From Lysinibacillus xylanilyticus (GTDB lineage: Bacteria; Bacillota; Bacilli; Bacillales_A; Planococcaceae): a DNA stretch of 64,000 nucleotides. A program made the translations under genes and the position numbers. Below are positions 29,290 to 39,292 of this stretch, piece after piece (position 1 is the first letter of the stretch; each line of letters opens with the position of its first letter). A model generated the notes under the pieces. That model ran no database searches. It saw nothing but the letters and a program-made list of their open reading frames with translations, and was not told the DNA's origin. The DNA lies in contig NZ_MDDN01000001.1 of NCBI RefSeq assembly GCF_001708185.1, positions 558,001-622,000 of the forward strand. The letters are read 5' to 3'.

Positions 29290-30476
29290 TTTTCTTCACC
29301 TTGGAAAATTAAATTTAATACTACTTCTAAATCAGCTTCTTCAATATCCTCTGGTACTTCTTGACCATTCGTGTAGTAAGCAAGTCCTTTATTATATTTA
29401 ATCATTAAATTAATCATTGTGCCAATAGAATTTGTTTCATCAATCTTAGTAAAAATAAATTTTTCAATTGGTAATTGCTTAAATTGATCTACAATGTTTG
29501 CCATGTCCTTTTCTTTTGTTGTCATCGCAAGTACTAAGAAGGATTCGGCTTGATCATCAAATTTTATGAGACGCTGTAGATCATCTACATATTTAACCTC
29601 TTTATAATTGCGACCCGCTGTATCTATAAACACTAGATCTAAATGGGACAATCGTTGGATTGCTTGTTCAAAATCAGTAGCGTTATAGGCAATTTCGACA
29701 GGTGCCTGCAATAGTCCGGCATACGTTTTTAATTGCTCAATTGCGGCAATCCGATAAGTATCGGTCGTAATAAAGCCTATTTTTTTCTTTTTCTCTAAAA
29801 CGGCTCTAGCTGCCATTTTCGCAATTGTCGTAGTCTTTCCGACACCTGTCGGACCTAAAACATTAATATATTTTTTTTCGTAGGATAAGCCTCCGACCGG
29901 AAGATTCTCAAGCTCTTTGCGCATTAAATTTTTCGTAATCATCTTACATTGTGAGAAATTGATTTCTGATGCTTCTTTGAAATGCATAAAAAGCTCATCA
30001 CCAATCGTTGTGATGAGCTCTTCATTTAGCTCCTGCTGTCTTAAGTATTCAATGAAGGGTAAGAGTTCATCGGGATATTGAGCTTGTGTGGTCTTCTTAT
30101 GCATGGACTGCATTAAAGCCTTAAGATCTGTAATTTCCTTCCTCAATTCTTCAGAAATGCCACTTTCCTCATGTAAGACTGCAGGGTGCTGTGGCTGGTG
30201 TATTTTGGATTGAACAGCATTCGTAATCTCTAGTAACCTAGCATCTTCTTTATTAGTTTTTGTTATAGGTAAAGCTGCAGGTGCTGGAGCCGTATTACTT
30301 GGCTCCATTGAATCGATCCCTGCAACAACCTCAAAACTTTTCTTTTTAATCATTCCAAAAAATTTTTTAGTGACCACAACTTTTGAATTCAAAATGACAG
30401 CGTCCTCACCTAATTCCGCACGCACAAGCTTCATCGCTTCTGGTATGGAGGATGCATAATATTTTTTCATTTTCAT
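29286..30476 (-). CDS. flhF: Flagellar SRP-type GTPase FlhF
   Basis: FlhF is a signal-recognition-particle-family GTPase that positions flagella. The 396-residue product has a basic N-terminal B domain, an N domain, and a G domain with G1 [32 protein letters not shown], the G3 FIDTAGRN, and G4 FTKIDE. It overlaps flhA by four bases upstream and flhG by four downstream. Confidence 0.96.
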   Translation of the reverse strand: MKMKKYYASSIPEAMKLVRAELGEDAVILNSKVVVTKKFFGMIKKKSFEVVAGIDSMEPSNTAPAPAALPITKTNKEDARLLEITNAVQSKIHQPQHPAVLHEESGISEELRKEITDLKALMQSMHKKTTQAQYPDELLPFIEYLRQQELNEELITTIGDELFMHFKEASEINFSQCKMITKNLMRKELENLPVGGLSYEKKYINVLGPTGVGKTTTIAKMAARAVLEKKKKIGFITTDTYRIAAIEQLKTYAGLLQAPVEIAYNATDFEQAIQRLSHLDLVFIDTAGRNYKEVKYVDDLQRLIKFDDQAESFLVLAMTTKEKDMANIVDQFKQLPIEKFIFTKIDETNSIGTMINLMIKYNKGLAYYTNGQEVPEDIEEADLEVVLNLIFQGEEK

Positions 30477-32506
30477 TCAACATTCACCACCCCAACACTT
30501 TGAATTTCAACCGAAGCATCAAGTTCATTGTATGAAAGAACTGGAATTTGCGGGAAATAACGCTCCGTTAGTTGACGTAAATACATACGAACTGCAGGCG
30601 AGCATAAGATAATAGCAGATTGTTCCATAAAGGAAACGCGCTCTACTTCTGCAGCAATGGTTTCCAAGACCGTTTGAGAATCTTGTGGATCCATCGCTAA
30701 GTAATTTCCGTGATCAGTTTGCTGAATACTATCAGCAATCATTTTCTCTACTTTACCCGAAACAGTTATGACCTTCAATGACGAGCTGTCCCCTACGTAT
30801 TGAGAAGTAATCTGACGTGCCAATGATTGGCGTACGTACTCGGTTAATATATCGGTATCGCTCGTTAACTTTGCATAGTCTGCTAGCGTCTCAAAAATAA
30901 TTGGTAGATTTCGGACTGAGACATTTTCACGTAAAAGTTTACCCAGTACTTTTTGAATTTCACCTGTTGATAATGGTGTAGGTGTCAATTCTTCGACTAA
31001 AATCGGATGTGTTTCACGTAAATGATCGATTAGCTGCTTCGTCTCTTGACGACCGAGTAATTCATAAGCATTTGCACGAATCATTTCCGTTAAGTGGGTT
31101 GATACAACGCTCGGTGGATCAACAACTGTATAGCCGAACATTTCGGCATCCTCTTTAACTTGCTCAGTAATCCACTTAGCAGGTAGTCCAAATGACGGTT
31201 CAACTGTGTCAATACCCTCGATAGAATCATCGTCTCCCGGACTCATTGCTAAATAATGATCAAGGAGAAGTTCACCACGCGCCATTTCGTTACCTTTTAT
31301 TTTAATTCGATATTCATTTGGTTGTAATTGAATATTGTCACGAATACGTACAACCGGTATTACAATCCCTAATTCTAATGCTAATTGTCGACGTATCATG
31401 ATGACGCGATCTAATAAATCGCCACCTTGAGCAGCATCTACTAATGGTATTAAGCCATAGCCAAATTCAAACTCGATTGGGTCCACATTTAATAAATTCA
31501 CAACATTTTCAGGGCTCTTCATGCCGTCTGTTGCCACTTCTTCCTCAATTTCAAGTAATTCTTCTGCATCCTCTGGTTTCTTACGTTCCATCATATAAGC
31601 ACCAGCAACTAGTGAAACACCAATTGGAAGTGTTACCCAGAGAGGTATAGGTGTAAAGAATCCAAGTAAAAGTATTGTGCCACCCGCTACATATAGCAGT
31701 TTTGCTTGGGCAAATAACTGTCCTGTAATATCCTCACCAAGACTCCCTTTAGAGGATGCACGTGTTACAACAATCCCTGTCGCTGTGGAAATCAATAATG
31801 CAGGAATTTGTGATACAATACCGTCTCCAACTGTTAACTTAGAAAAATGAGTTGCTGCTTCTGCAAATGGAAGATCCATCTGCACAACCCCGATGATGAT
31901 CCCAAATAATAAGTTGATAATAACCATGACCATTGAGGCAATGGCATCCCCTTTTACGAATTTCGTGGCACCATCCATTGCTCCGTAGAAGTCCGCTTCA
32001 CCCGCTACTTTGTCGCGTCGTTCACGTGCTTCTCGCTCAGAAATAACTCCTGCATTTAAGTCAGCATCAATACTCATTTGTTTACCCGGCATCGCATCAA
32101 GAGTGAAACGTGCTGCTACTTCTGCTACACGTTCCGCCCCTTTAGTAATAACGATAAACTGAATTAACACAAGAATTAAGAATACAACTAAACCAACAAG
32201 AACATTCCCGCCGACTACGAAATCACCAAAGGTTTCAACAACAGAACCAGCATCTCCATTCGCTAAAATAGCACGTGTTGTGGAAACGCTCAGTCCGAGT
32301 CGGAACAAGGTTAACAGTAAAATAACTGAAGGGAAAATAGAAAAATCTAACGCTTCCTTCATACTCATTGCTGTTAACAGTACTATTATTCCTAGTGTAA
32401 TATTAATGACGATTAAGAAACTTAACATCCACGGAGGAAGAGGGATGATGAGCATCGCAACGATTAAAATAACCGCACCTAAAACCCCTATATCGCGAAC
32501 TTTCAT
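30473..32506 (-). CDS. flhA: Flagellar type III export channel protein FlhA
   Basis: FlhA forms the nonameric export gate ring using the proton motive force. The 677-residue product has eight N-terminal membrane helices, the FHIPEP-family signature region around residues 145-175 with GKQMSIDADLNAG, and a large cytoplasmic C-terminal domain that docks export chaperones. Length matches B. subtilis. It follows flhB by 23 bases. Confidence 0.97.
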   Translation of the reverse strand: MKVRDIGVLGAVILIVAMLIIPLPPWMLSFLIVINITLGIIVLLTAMSMKEALDFSIFPSVILLLTLFRLGLSVSTTRAILANGDAGSVVETFGDFVVGGNVLVGLVVFLILVLIQFIVITKGAERVAEVAARFTLDAMPGKQMSIDADLNAGVISEREARERRDKVAGEADFYGAMDGATKFVKGDAIASMVMVIINLLFGIIIGVVQMDLPFAEAATHFSKLTVGDGIVSQIPALLISTATGIVVTRASSKGSLGEDITGQLFAQAKLLYVAGGTILLLGFFTPIPLWVTLPIGVSLVAGAYMMERKKPEDAEELLEIEEEVATDGMKSPENVVNLLNVDPIEFEFGYGLIPLVDAAQGGDLLDRVIMIRRQLALELGIVIPVVRIRDNIQLQPNEYRIKIKGNEMARGELLLDHYLAMSPGDDDSIEGIDTVEPSFGLPAKWITEQVKEDAEMFGYTVVDPPSVVSTHLTEMIRANAYELLGRQETKQLIDHLRETHPILVEELTPTPLSTGEIQKVLGKLLRENVSVRNLPIIFETLADYAKLTSDTDILTEYVRQSLARQITSQYVGDSSSLKVITVSGKVEKMIADSIQQTDHGNYLAMDPQDSQTVLETIAAEVERVSFMEQSAIILCSPAVRMYLRQLTERYFPQIPVLSYNELDASVEIQSVGVVNVE

Positions 32507-32529
32507 TTGTGTCCCTCCTACTAAAAGCT

Positions 32530-33630
32530 TTAAATTTTCCGCTTAATTCGATAAACATAAGCGAGTATTTCTGCTACTGCTTTGAAAAACTCATCTGGTA
32601 CCTGATCGCCGATTTCTACTTGATCGTACATTGCTCGTGCTAATGGTCTATTTTCAACCATAATCACATCATTTTCTTTGGCAATCAGTTTAATTTTTTG
32701 AGCGATAAAGTCTGTCCCCTTCGCAACGACGCGTGGGGCTTCCATACTTTCCTCATCATACTTGAGGGCAATCGCGTAGTGAGTAGGGTTTGTTATGACA
32801 ACATCAGCGCTTGGAATCTCAGACATCATACGACGCATCGCCATTTCGCGTTGGCGTTGTTTGATTTTCGATTTGATCAGCGGGTCACCCTCACTATTTT
32901 TATATTCATCTTTAATGTCTTGCTTCGACATTTTAAGATTTTTTTCGTATTCAAGTTTTTGGTACACCCAGTCTAGAAAGGATACACAAAGTAAAACGAG
33001 GGAAGCTGCAATTCCCATAATACCAACAAGCTTACCCACTGTAATTAGCGTCATCCATGGACTTTTAAAGGATAACGCCAAAACCTCCGGCAAATTTGTC
33101 CATATAATAATTGTTGTAACACCACCGATAAAGCCAATCTTTAATACTGACTTTAAAAGCTCTACAATGGCTTTAACAGAAAATATTTTTTTTAACCCTT
33201 TAATCGGGTCCATCTTTTTCAAATCAAACTTCATCGGCTCTAATGTAAATAGAAAGCCAAACTGTAGAAAGTTACCTGCCAATGCTCCAACAAATGCAAT
33301 TGCCATAATTGGTACAACAATAATAGCCATTTGCATTAATGTTTCTGTAAATAGGCGCATCACACTATCAATTGTTAGTGTTTCTACGCGTATGTTATGA
33401 ATGAAAGTTTGCCTGAAAAAAGCTAGGAGTTCGTCTCGCAGTGAACCTGCAAAGAAGAATAAAAAGATAAATACCAGAAGCATGACAATCGCACTGGATA
33501 TATCCTGACTTTTGACAACCTGACCTTTTTTTCGAGCATCCTGTCGTTTTTTGGGTGTCGCCTTTTCCGTTTTTTCTCCCGCAAAGTACTGTAAATCTAA
33601 ATCCAGCAGTAGCAGCATCTTACCCACCAC
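32530..33630 (-). CDS. flhB: Flagellar export switch protein FlhB
   Basis: FlhB switches export from rod/hook to filament substrates after self-cleavage. The 366-residue product has four membrane helices and the cytoplasmic domain with the autocleavage motif NPTH (ADVVITNPTHYAIAL), and ends VAEILAYVYRIKRK. Its N terminus (GEKTEKATPKKRQDARKKGQV) is typical. The frame overlaps the fliR end by eleven bases. A shorter start a few codons in is possible. Confidence 0.96.
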   Translation of the reverse strand: MVGKMLLLLDLDLQYFAGEKTEKATPKKRQDARKKGQVVKSQDISSAIVMLLVFIFLFFFAGSLRDELLAFFRQTFIHNIRVETLTIDSVMRLFTETLMQMAIIVVPIMAIAFVGALAGNFLQFGFLFTLEPMKFDLKKMDPIKGLKKIFSVKAIVELLKSVLKIGFIGGVTTIIIWTNLPEVLALSFKSPWMTLITVGKLVGIMGIAASLVLLCVSFLDWVYQKLEYEKNLKMSKQDIKDEYKNSEGDPLIKSKIKQRQREMAMRRMMSEIPSADVVITNPTHYAIALKYDEESMEAPRVVAKGTDFIAQKIKLIAKENDVIMVENRPLARAMYDQVEIGDQVPDEFFKAVAEILAYVYRIKRKI

Positions 33631-34396
33631 CTAAAATAGCCATTAAATCACGCATAGCATAAATCATAATTGTAATAAGTTTTTGAATAACTTGAACCAT
33701 GACAGCCATCATTGTGAATAACACTAGTAAACTAACACCAATTTTAATGGGAAAACCGACAACAAAAATATTTAATTGTGGTACAGTTTTCGCTGTGATT
33801 CCTAGCGCCAAATCGACTAAAAATAAAGTTGCTACGACTGGAGCGGCCATTTGAAAGGCAATCGCAAAAACAGCCGTAAATGTTGTGATGATAAACTCGA
33901 TATAATCGTCATTTGCGAAATTAGGGAATCCTTGATCCATCGGTAAGAATTGATAACTATAATAAATTCCATCGAGAATCATATGATGTCCATCTATTGC
34001 TAGCAGAAAGAGTAATGCTAGCGTATTAAAAAATTGTCCAATCAATGGACTTTGTGCACCTGTTTGCGGGTCAATAATGTTGGCAATGGCAAACCCCATT
34101 TGAAAATCTATAAAGCTTCCGGCAATTTGAATTGCCGACATGATGATGTAGCCTATTAGACCAAGTAACAGCCCAATGAGCGCTTCCTTCACCACTAAAA
34201 GTATGTAATCACCATTAACTACAAATGGTTCAACGTCAATTGTATAATACATCATCCAAGCTAAAACTATTGCGAGAGTTATTTTGACTTTTGCCGGAAT
34301 CGTTCTGTATGAGAATAAAGGTACACTCACAAAGAAAGCTGAAACGCGCACAAGTACTAATAAAAAAACCGTAAAATGCGGGATTAATTCATTCAT
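33620..34396 (-). CDS. fliR: Flagellar export apparatus protein FliR
   Basis: FliR joins FliP and FliQ in the helical export gate. The 258-residue product has about six hydrophobic segments and the conserved GFAIANIIDPQTGAQSPLIGQFFN region near 100-125. It overlaps flhB and follows fliQ by four bases, so the export genes are tightly coupled. Confidence 0.96.
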   Translation of the reverse strand: MNELIPHFTVFLLVLVRVSAFFVSVPLFSYRTIPAKVKITLAIVLAWMMYYTIDVEPFVVNGDYILLVVKEALIGLLLGLIGYIIMSAIQIAGSFIDFQMGFAIANIIDPQTGAQSPLIGQFFNTLALLFLLAIDGHHMILDGIYYSYQFLPMDQGFPNFANDDYIEFIITTFTAVFAIAFQMAAPVVATLFLVDLALGITAKTVPQLNIFVVGFPIKIGVSLLVLFTMMAVMVQVIQKLITIMIYAMRDLMAILGGG

Positions 34397-34400
34397 CTAC

Positions 34401-34670
34401 TCACCCTATATAACGCGTTAAATTCTCAAAAATGTCTCTCGCATAGCTTGTCACCTGTGATAACATCCATGGACCGAAAAATACGATAGCTACTAATACA
34501 GCGATGATTTTTGGAACGAATGCTAACGTTTGCTCTTGAATCGAAGTTGTTGCCTGAAAAATACTTACTACTAAACCAACGATTAAAGCAACTAATAGTA
34601 GCGGACCGCTTGTTAGAAGGATAATCATAATGGCACGCTCTGCAATTGAAATAACCAATTCACCTGTCAT
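34401..34670 (-). CDS. fliQ: Flagellar export apparatus protein FliQ
   Basis: An 89-residue protein with two hydrophobic hairpin helices and the family motif GLVVSIFQATTSIQEQTLAFVPKI. The size is typical. It lies between fliP and fliR in the conserved export gene order. Confidence 0.96.
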   Translation of the reverse strand: MTGELVISIAERAIMIILLTSGPLLLVALIVGLVVSIFQATTSIQEQTLAFVPKIIAVLVAIVFFGPWMLSQVTSYARDIFENLTRYIG

Positions 34671-34683
34671 ACTGTATCATCCC

Positions 34684-35349
34684 CTAAAAACTTTGTAGTA
34701 ATGATTTTATCACCAGGTACCAACCATCAACGAGTACAAATAATAAAATCTTAAACGGCAATGAAATCATAACCGGCGGTAACATCATCATCCCCATCGA
34801 CATTAGCGTACTTGCAACAATCATATCGATTACTAGGAATGGAATAAAAATCATAAAACCAATTTGGAACGCTGTTTTAATCTCACTCAACGCGAAAGCA
34901 GGTACTAGCATTGTAAGGGGAATTTCTTCTACAGATGCTGGCTTTTCTGCCTGATTATACTTTAAAAACAAATCAAGGTCCTTTTGCCTTGTATGCTTAC
35001 TCATAAACTCTTTAAATGGTACACTTGCCCGATCATATGCTTCCTCAAGCCCAATTTCTTCAGAGAATAATGGCTGTAATGCCTCTTTATTGACCTCTTG
35101 AAATGTTGGAGCCATAATAAAGAAAGTTAAAAACAAGGAAAGACCTACAATGACCTGGTTTGGTGGCATTTGCTGTGTCGCCAATGCCGTACGAACAAAC
35201 GATAGCACAATAACAATTCGTGTAAACGATGTCATTAAAATTAAAATACTTGGTGCTAGTGATAGAACAGTCAACATTAAAAGGAGCTTAACAGAAGTTG
35301 AGACGTTTGTCGGATCGCTGTTGGAAAAAGTATTGATTACATCATTCAT
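34684..35349 (-). CDS. fliP: Flagellar export apparatus protein FliP
   Basis: The 221-residue product forms the core pentamer of the export gate. The conserved ILILMTSFTRIVIVLSFVRTALATQQMPPNQVIVGL near 35-70 and the C-terminal FIPFLVIDMIVASTLMSMGMMMLPPV are diagnostic. Its ATG overlaps the fliZ stop by four bases. Confidence 0.97.
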   Translation of the reverse strand: MNDVINTFSNSDPTNVSTSVKLLLMLTVLSLAPSILILMTSFTRIVIVLSFVRTALATQQMPPNQVIVGLSLFLTFFIMAPTFQEVNKEALQPLFSEEIGLEEAYDRASVPFKEFMSKHTRQKDLDLFLKYNQAEKPASVEEIPLTMLVPAFALSEIKTAFQIGFMIFIPFLVIDMIVASTLMSMGMMMLPPVMISLPFKILLFVLVDGWYLVIKSLLQSF

Positions 35350-36023
35350 TTATCATCGTTCTCCTTTTGCTTCCATTTATCCAGTTCTTCACTACGCTCC
35401 TGTTTAATTTCGGAAATCTTCTTTTCAAATAGTTCACCAAAAGCGTTTTGATTTTGCTTTGTTGATGAACTCTCATTATTTTTTCTCTTAAACTTCGAAA
35501 ATACTTCTGCAATATACGGTGATGTTGCTGCAAGTTCTTGTCGTTCATTATAAAGTGCTAATAGTGATGCAATTTCATCAGGATCAGTAATTTCACGTAA
35601 CAACTGTACGTCCTCACCAACCCCAACTAAATACAGTGTTTTACCTACTTGTAATAGCTGTACCGACTTTTGAGCACCTAACGATAAACCGCCTAAATTT
35701 TGTACCAATTGATTACGTTGAAAGTTTAAATTTCTTTTATTTAAAAACTTCATCAATCCATAGAATAAAGCTACAACAAAAATAAGCGCCAAAACCATTT
35801 TTATGTATTCCCATGCAGATATGTCTCCAGCTGCTTCTCGATTTAAATCATCTTGCTTAGCAGCTGGATCTTTATCTTCTGTACAATCTCCTTTATTTAT
35901 GCAGTCATTTACACTATTCGTGTTAGAGTCTGCATACACTGAAGTCGTTGTAGGGTACAAAAACAGGAAGGATACAAGAAATGCGAAAATCATCGTTAGA
36001 CGAAATGATTTTAACATTCGCAT
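35346..36023 (-). CDS. fliZ: Flagellar biosynthesis protein FliO/FliZ
   Basis: A 225-residue protein with an N-terminal signal or membrane segment (about residues 8-30), a short extracytoplasmic part with Asn, Asp and two Cys (CINKGDC), one central membrane helix (YIKMVLALIFVVALFYGLMKFL) and a FliO-type SH3-like domain (GGLSLGAQKSVQLLQVGKTLYLVGVGED), then a charged tail. FliO helps assemble the FliP ring. It lies between cheY and fliP as in B. subtilis. Confidence 0.92.
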   Translation of the reverse strand: MRMLKSFRLTMIFAFLVSFLFLYPTTTSVYADSNTNSVNDCINKGDCTEDKDPAAKQDDLNREAAGDISAWEYIKMVLALIFVVALFYGLMKFLNKRNLNFQRNQLVQNLGGLSLGAQKSVQLLQVGKTLYLVGVGEDVQLLREITDPDEIASLLALYNERQELAATSPYIAEVFSKFKRKNNESSSTKQNQNAFGELFEKKISEIKQERSEELDKWKQKENDDK

Positions 36024-36027
36024 GCAA

Positions 36028-36390
36028 TCATCCTAGAGCTTTTTGAATCGCTTCAATTACACGATCAGCTTGGAAAGGCTTAACGATAAAGTCTTTCGCA
36101 CCTGCTTGAATTGCATCGATTACCATAGCTTGTTGACCCATAGCTGAACACATAATTACAGTTGCATTTGGATCTGAACCCTTAATTGCTTTAAGAGCTG
36201 CAATACCATCCATTTCAGGCATTGTAATATCCATCGTTACTAAATCTGGCTTTAATTCGTTGTACTTTTCAACAGCCTGTAAACCATCAGCTGCCTCACC
36301 AACAACTTCAAATCCATTTTTCGATAAAATATCCTTGATCATCATGCGCATGAATGCAGCGTCGTCTACAATCAAAATTCTTTTTGACAT
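36028..36390 (-). CDS. cheY: Chemotaxis response regulator CheY
   Basis: CheY-P binds FliM and, in Bacillus, promotes counter-clockwise rotation. The 120-residue receiver domain has the acidic pair Asp9-Asp10, phospho-acceptor Asp54 (DLVTMDITMPEMDG), and the FIVKPF Lys. I place the start at ATG 36390 (MSKRILIVDD) preceded by GGAGGAG; an ATG five codons upstream has no suitable site. It lies between fliY and fliZ. Confidence 0.96.
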   Translation of the reverse strand: MSKRILIVDDAAFMRMMIKDILSKNGFEVVGEAADGLQAVEKYNELKPDLVTMDITMPEMDGIAALKAIKGSDPNATVIMCSAMGQQAMVIDAIQAGAKDFIVKPFQADRVIEAIQKALG

Positions 36391-36411
36391 GGTTAACTCC
36401 TCCAATTGAAA

Positions 36412-37632
36412 CTATCTTAAATTATTTAAACGCTCTGCTTGACTTAAAACATCCGTAATGCGGACACCGAAGTTTTCATCAATAACAACGACTTCACCTT
36501 TAGCGATTAAACGACTATTTACTAAAATATCAACCGGTTCACCAGCCAATTTATCTAGTTCAATAATCGAACCACTAGATAGTTCTAAAATCTCTTTTAC
36601 AGAACGCTTTGTACGTCCTAACTCTACAGTAACTTGCAATGGAATATCAAGTAGCATATTTAAATTTCTAGCTTCAGGTTGCGAGATAACATTTGTATCA
36701 AAACTAGCAAACTGTGCCTGTTGAACATTGACCGGTTGAACAGGTCTTGTTGCATGAGGAATTTGTTGTTGCTCTTGATACATTGGTTGCTGTACTGGTG
36801 CTGCCTGCTGCTGATAAACTGGCGGTGCAGGCGGCGCTGATGTTACAGGTGCTTGTGGTTGCACAAGCGACGCTACTGGTGCTTCAGGCGCTATAGTTGC
36901 AGCTACAGGTTCCTCAATTGATTCTGTTTCCCCTAATAGAGATTTTACAATGTTTTGACTAAATTTAAGCGGTAATAACTGCATTAGATTTGAATCAATT
37001 AAATTTCCGATTTTCAATCTGAAGGATACTTTTACGAGTAAATCATCTTCAGGAATATTTTCTCGCCCTTCATTTTGAGAAATATTCATTAAATCAATGG
37101 TTGGTGGAGAAATATCCACTTTTTTATTGAATACTGTTGACATTGAAGTAGCCGCAGAACCCATCATTTGATTCATAGCTTCTTGAACAGCGCTTAGCTG
37201 AATTTCACCTAGGTCTGGTTTCGGATTTAAGCCATCCCCACCTAACATTAAATCAGCAATAATCGCTGCATCGGATTGCTTAATAACAAGTAAATTCATA
37301 CCTGATAAGCCAATCGTATATTCAACTTGTACAGCTACATAAGGATGAGGAAATTCCTCTTCTAATTTGTTACGGTTAATCATTGAAATACTTGGGGTAG
37401 TAATATCTACTTTTTGACCTAATAACGCTGAAAGTGCTGTAGCAGAGCTACCAAAAGATATATTTCCTACTTCACCTAATGCATCTTGGGCAAACGAATC
37501 GAGATAATCCTCCACTCGTAAATCATTTATTTCTTCATTTGTAGAAGCTTCAGTGTCGCTGTTTTTATCTTCCAACGTCTCGCCCCTTAATAACGCTTCA
37601 ATTTCTTCTTTGGAGAGCATTTCATCACTCAT
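36412..37632 (-). CDS. fliY: Flagellar switch phosphatase FliY
   Basis: FliY is a C-ring protein that combines a CheC-type CheY-P phosphatase with a FliN-like C terminus. The 406-residue product has phosphatase helices ALGEVGNISFGSSATALS and VQEAMNQMMGSAATSMS, then a Pro/Gln/Ala-rich linker (about 240-310) and the FliN/surface presentation domain at the end (LGRTKRSVKEILELSSGSIIELD). The ATG overlaps the end of fliM by eight bases. Confidence 0.96.
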   Translation of the reverse strand: MSDEMLSKEEIEALLRGETLEDKNSDTEASTNEEINDLRVEDYLDSFAQDALGEVGNISFGSSATALSALLGQKVDITTPSISMINRNKLEEEFPHPYVAVQVEYTIGLSGMNLLVIKQSDAAIIADLMLGGDGLNPKPDLGEIQLSAVQEAMNQMMGSAATSMSTVFNKKVDISPPTIDLMNISQNEGRENIPEDDLLVKVSFRLKIGNLIDSNLMQLLPLKFSQNIVKSLLGETESIEEPVAATIAPEAPVASLVQPQAPVTSAPPAPPVYQQQAAPVQQPMYQEQQQIPHATRPVQPVNVQQAQFASFDTNVISQPEARNLNMLLDIPLQVTVELGRTKRSVKEILELSSGSIIELDKLAGEPVDILVNSRLIAKGEVVVIDENFGVRITDVLSQAERLNNLR

Positions 37633-38620
37633 CTTCGTCTCCTCCTTTCAAAGGGTCGATAATCTGGATTGCTAATTTTTTACCGTGTTTTCCTGGTTGA
37701 ACTGTGAATTTCGGTAATGTCCCTACCTTTAATAGTAACGGGTCTTCAATTTTTTGTTCTAATTGAACAACATCCCCAACTTGCATTGTGAGGAAATCCT
37801 CAATGGTAATGTCTGTAATACCTAGTTCAACGGAAAGAGGTAGTTGTGCTTGTTTCACACGTGTTTCAAGCATTTTTGTTTGCTCTGGAGACATCTCTTT
37901 TGTATTTGTCTGCATCCAATAGCGAACAGAAAGATTTGGAACAATTGGCTCCAATACAACATGCGGAATACAAATATTAATCATTCCGCTTGTCTCACCG
38001 ATGATCGTATTTAATGAAATAACGACAACTGTTTCATTGGGTGAAATCATTTGTAAAAATTGAGGGTTGACCTCAAGCTCTACTAAAATCGGATCAATTT
38101 CCGCAACATTTTCCCACGCCTCGCGTAAATTATCGAATGACCTTTCAAAAAGGTTCGTCATAATCTTAGTTTCAATTTCTGTTAAGTTATCCACATTACT
38201 TTGACTCGCCCCGCTACCGCCCATTAAACGATCTAACATCGAGTAGGCAATGTTCGGATTTATTTCCATCAATATATTACCATCCAATGGTGGTACTTCA
38301 AATACATTAATGAGTGTCATATTCGGAATCGAACGTACAAACTCTTCAAATGGTATTTGGTCCACTGATGCAACAGTAATCTGCACATAGCTCCTTAGCT
38401 GTGCAGAAAAAAATGTTGTCAGTAGTCGTGCAAAATTTTCATGTATTCGGGTCAAACTTCGGATTTGATCTTTTGAGAAACGCAGTGCTCGTTTAAAGTC
38501 ATATACCTTAACCTTGCGCCCTTCGTCCTCTTTTTTTATGTCGTCTGCTGACATTTCCCCTGTTGATATTGCGGAAAGCAGCGCATCTATCTCGGATTGA
38601 GATAATACATCTCCTGCCAT
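37625..38620 (-). CDS. fliM: Flagellar motor switch protein FliM
   Basis: The 331-residue C-ring protein begins with the CheY-P-binding peptide region (DVLSQSEIDALLSAIS), has the central FliG-binding middle domain (VPPLDGNILMEINPNIAYSMLDRLMGG) and a FliN-like C-terminal domain (VELGITDITIEDFLTMQVGDVVQL). Length is normal. It follows fliL by 32 bases. Confidence 0.97.
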   Translation of the reverse strand: MAGDVLSQSEIDALLSAISTGEMSADDIKKEDEGRKVKVYDFKRALRFSKDQIRSLTRIHENFARLLTTFFSAQLRSYVQITVASVDQIPFEEFVRSIPNMTLINVFEVPPLDGNILMEINPNIAYSMLDRLMGGSGASQSNVDNLTEIETKIMTNLFERSFDNLREAWENVAEIDPILVELEVNPQFLQMISPNETVVVISLNTIIGETSGMINICIPHVVLEPIVPNLSVRYWMQTNTKEMSPEQTKMLETRVKQAQLPLSVELGITDITIEDFLTMQVGDVVQLEQKIEDPLLLKVGTLPKFTVQPGKHGKKLAIQIIDPLKGGDEDE

Positions 38621-38652
38621 TTGCCCACCTCCATTTCAAGCAGTTTCTTTAT

Positions 38653-39090
38653 TTATTGAGTAATGAAGGAGGTAATATAAATCTCTTGAATTTCTCCCTC
38701 TTGCATCAATTCATTTATTCGTGTTTTTAATGATTTTTGGAAAACTTGTTTACCCTTCTTACCTTCTAAATCTTTTTGTTCCATTTCGGAAAGCTCTTGA
38801 ATAACAATATCTTTCACTTGGAAGTCACGCTTTGTTAACTCGGCAGCTGCATCTTTATTTGTTGTTTGAATTTTTAAAGACACACGTACAACTTTGTTAT
38901 CAGCTAGATTTGTCGTAATTTCGGGAACTTCTACAGAAGCTTCTACGATTTCATCAATTGTTGGTTCCATAGATCCTGCTGGCTTATTAAATTGGGTAAA
39001 CAAAACAAACGCAATAACCCCGATAAGTATGATTGCTACTAGTACGATGATAATCATCGTTAACATTTTGTTATTCTTCATCTTCATCAC
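38653..39090 (-). CDS. fliL: Flagellar basal body-associated protein FliL
   Basis: A 145-residue single-pass membrane protein (MLTMIIIVLVAIILIGVIAFVLF near residues 9-32) with an extracytoplasmic FliL domain (TTNLADNKVVRVSLKIQTTN). FliL sits around the stator. Its start lies inside the end of the swrD/flbD gene (20-base overlap). Confidence 0.94.
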   Translation of the reverse strand: MMKMKNNKMLTMIIIVLVAIILIGVIAFVLFTQFNKPAGSMEPTIDEIVEASVEVPEITTNLADNKVVRVSLKIQTTNKDAAAELTKRDFQVKDIVIQELSEMEQKDLEGKKGKQVFQKSLKTRINELMQEGEIQEIYITSFITQ

Positions 39091-39292
39091 CTCGTAGATG
39101 CGGGTTTGATAGTATTTGTATATTTTTATAAAAGGCTCTTACCTTTTGTCGCACCTCATCTTCACTCTGTAAAACAATGATTTTGGTTCCAGTCGTTAAT
39201 GTAATGGTCGTGTCTGGGAAAGATTCGACCGTTTCTATGTATAAAGCATTCAATGTAAATGCTTTGCCATTTAGACGTGTTAGTTCAATCAT
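39071..39292 (-). CDS. swrD: FlbD/SwrD-family small protein
   Basis: A 73-residue FlbD-family protein: MIELTRLNGKAFTLNALYIE then TTITLTTGTKIIVLQSEDEV is the whole-domain signature. In B. subtilis SwrD increases motor torque by supporting stator function. It lies between flgE and fliL, overlapping the latter. Confidence 0.92.
   Translation of the reverse strand: MIELTRLNGKAFTLNALYIETVESFPDTTITLTTGTKIIVLQSEDEVRQKVRAFYKNIQILSNPHLRGDEDEE

Noticed and set aside
32795..33400. 201-codon plus-strand open frame
   Set aside because: It lies wholly antisense to flhB, has no ribosome site and low-complexity composition typical of a shadow frame.
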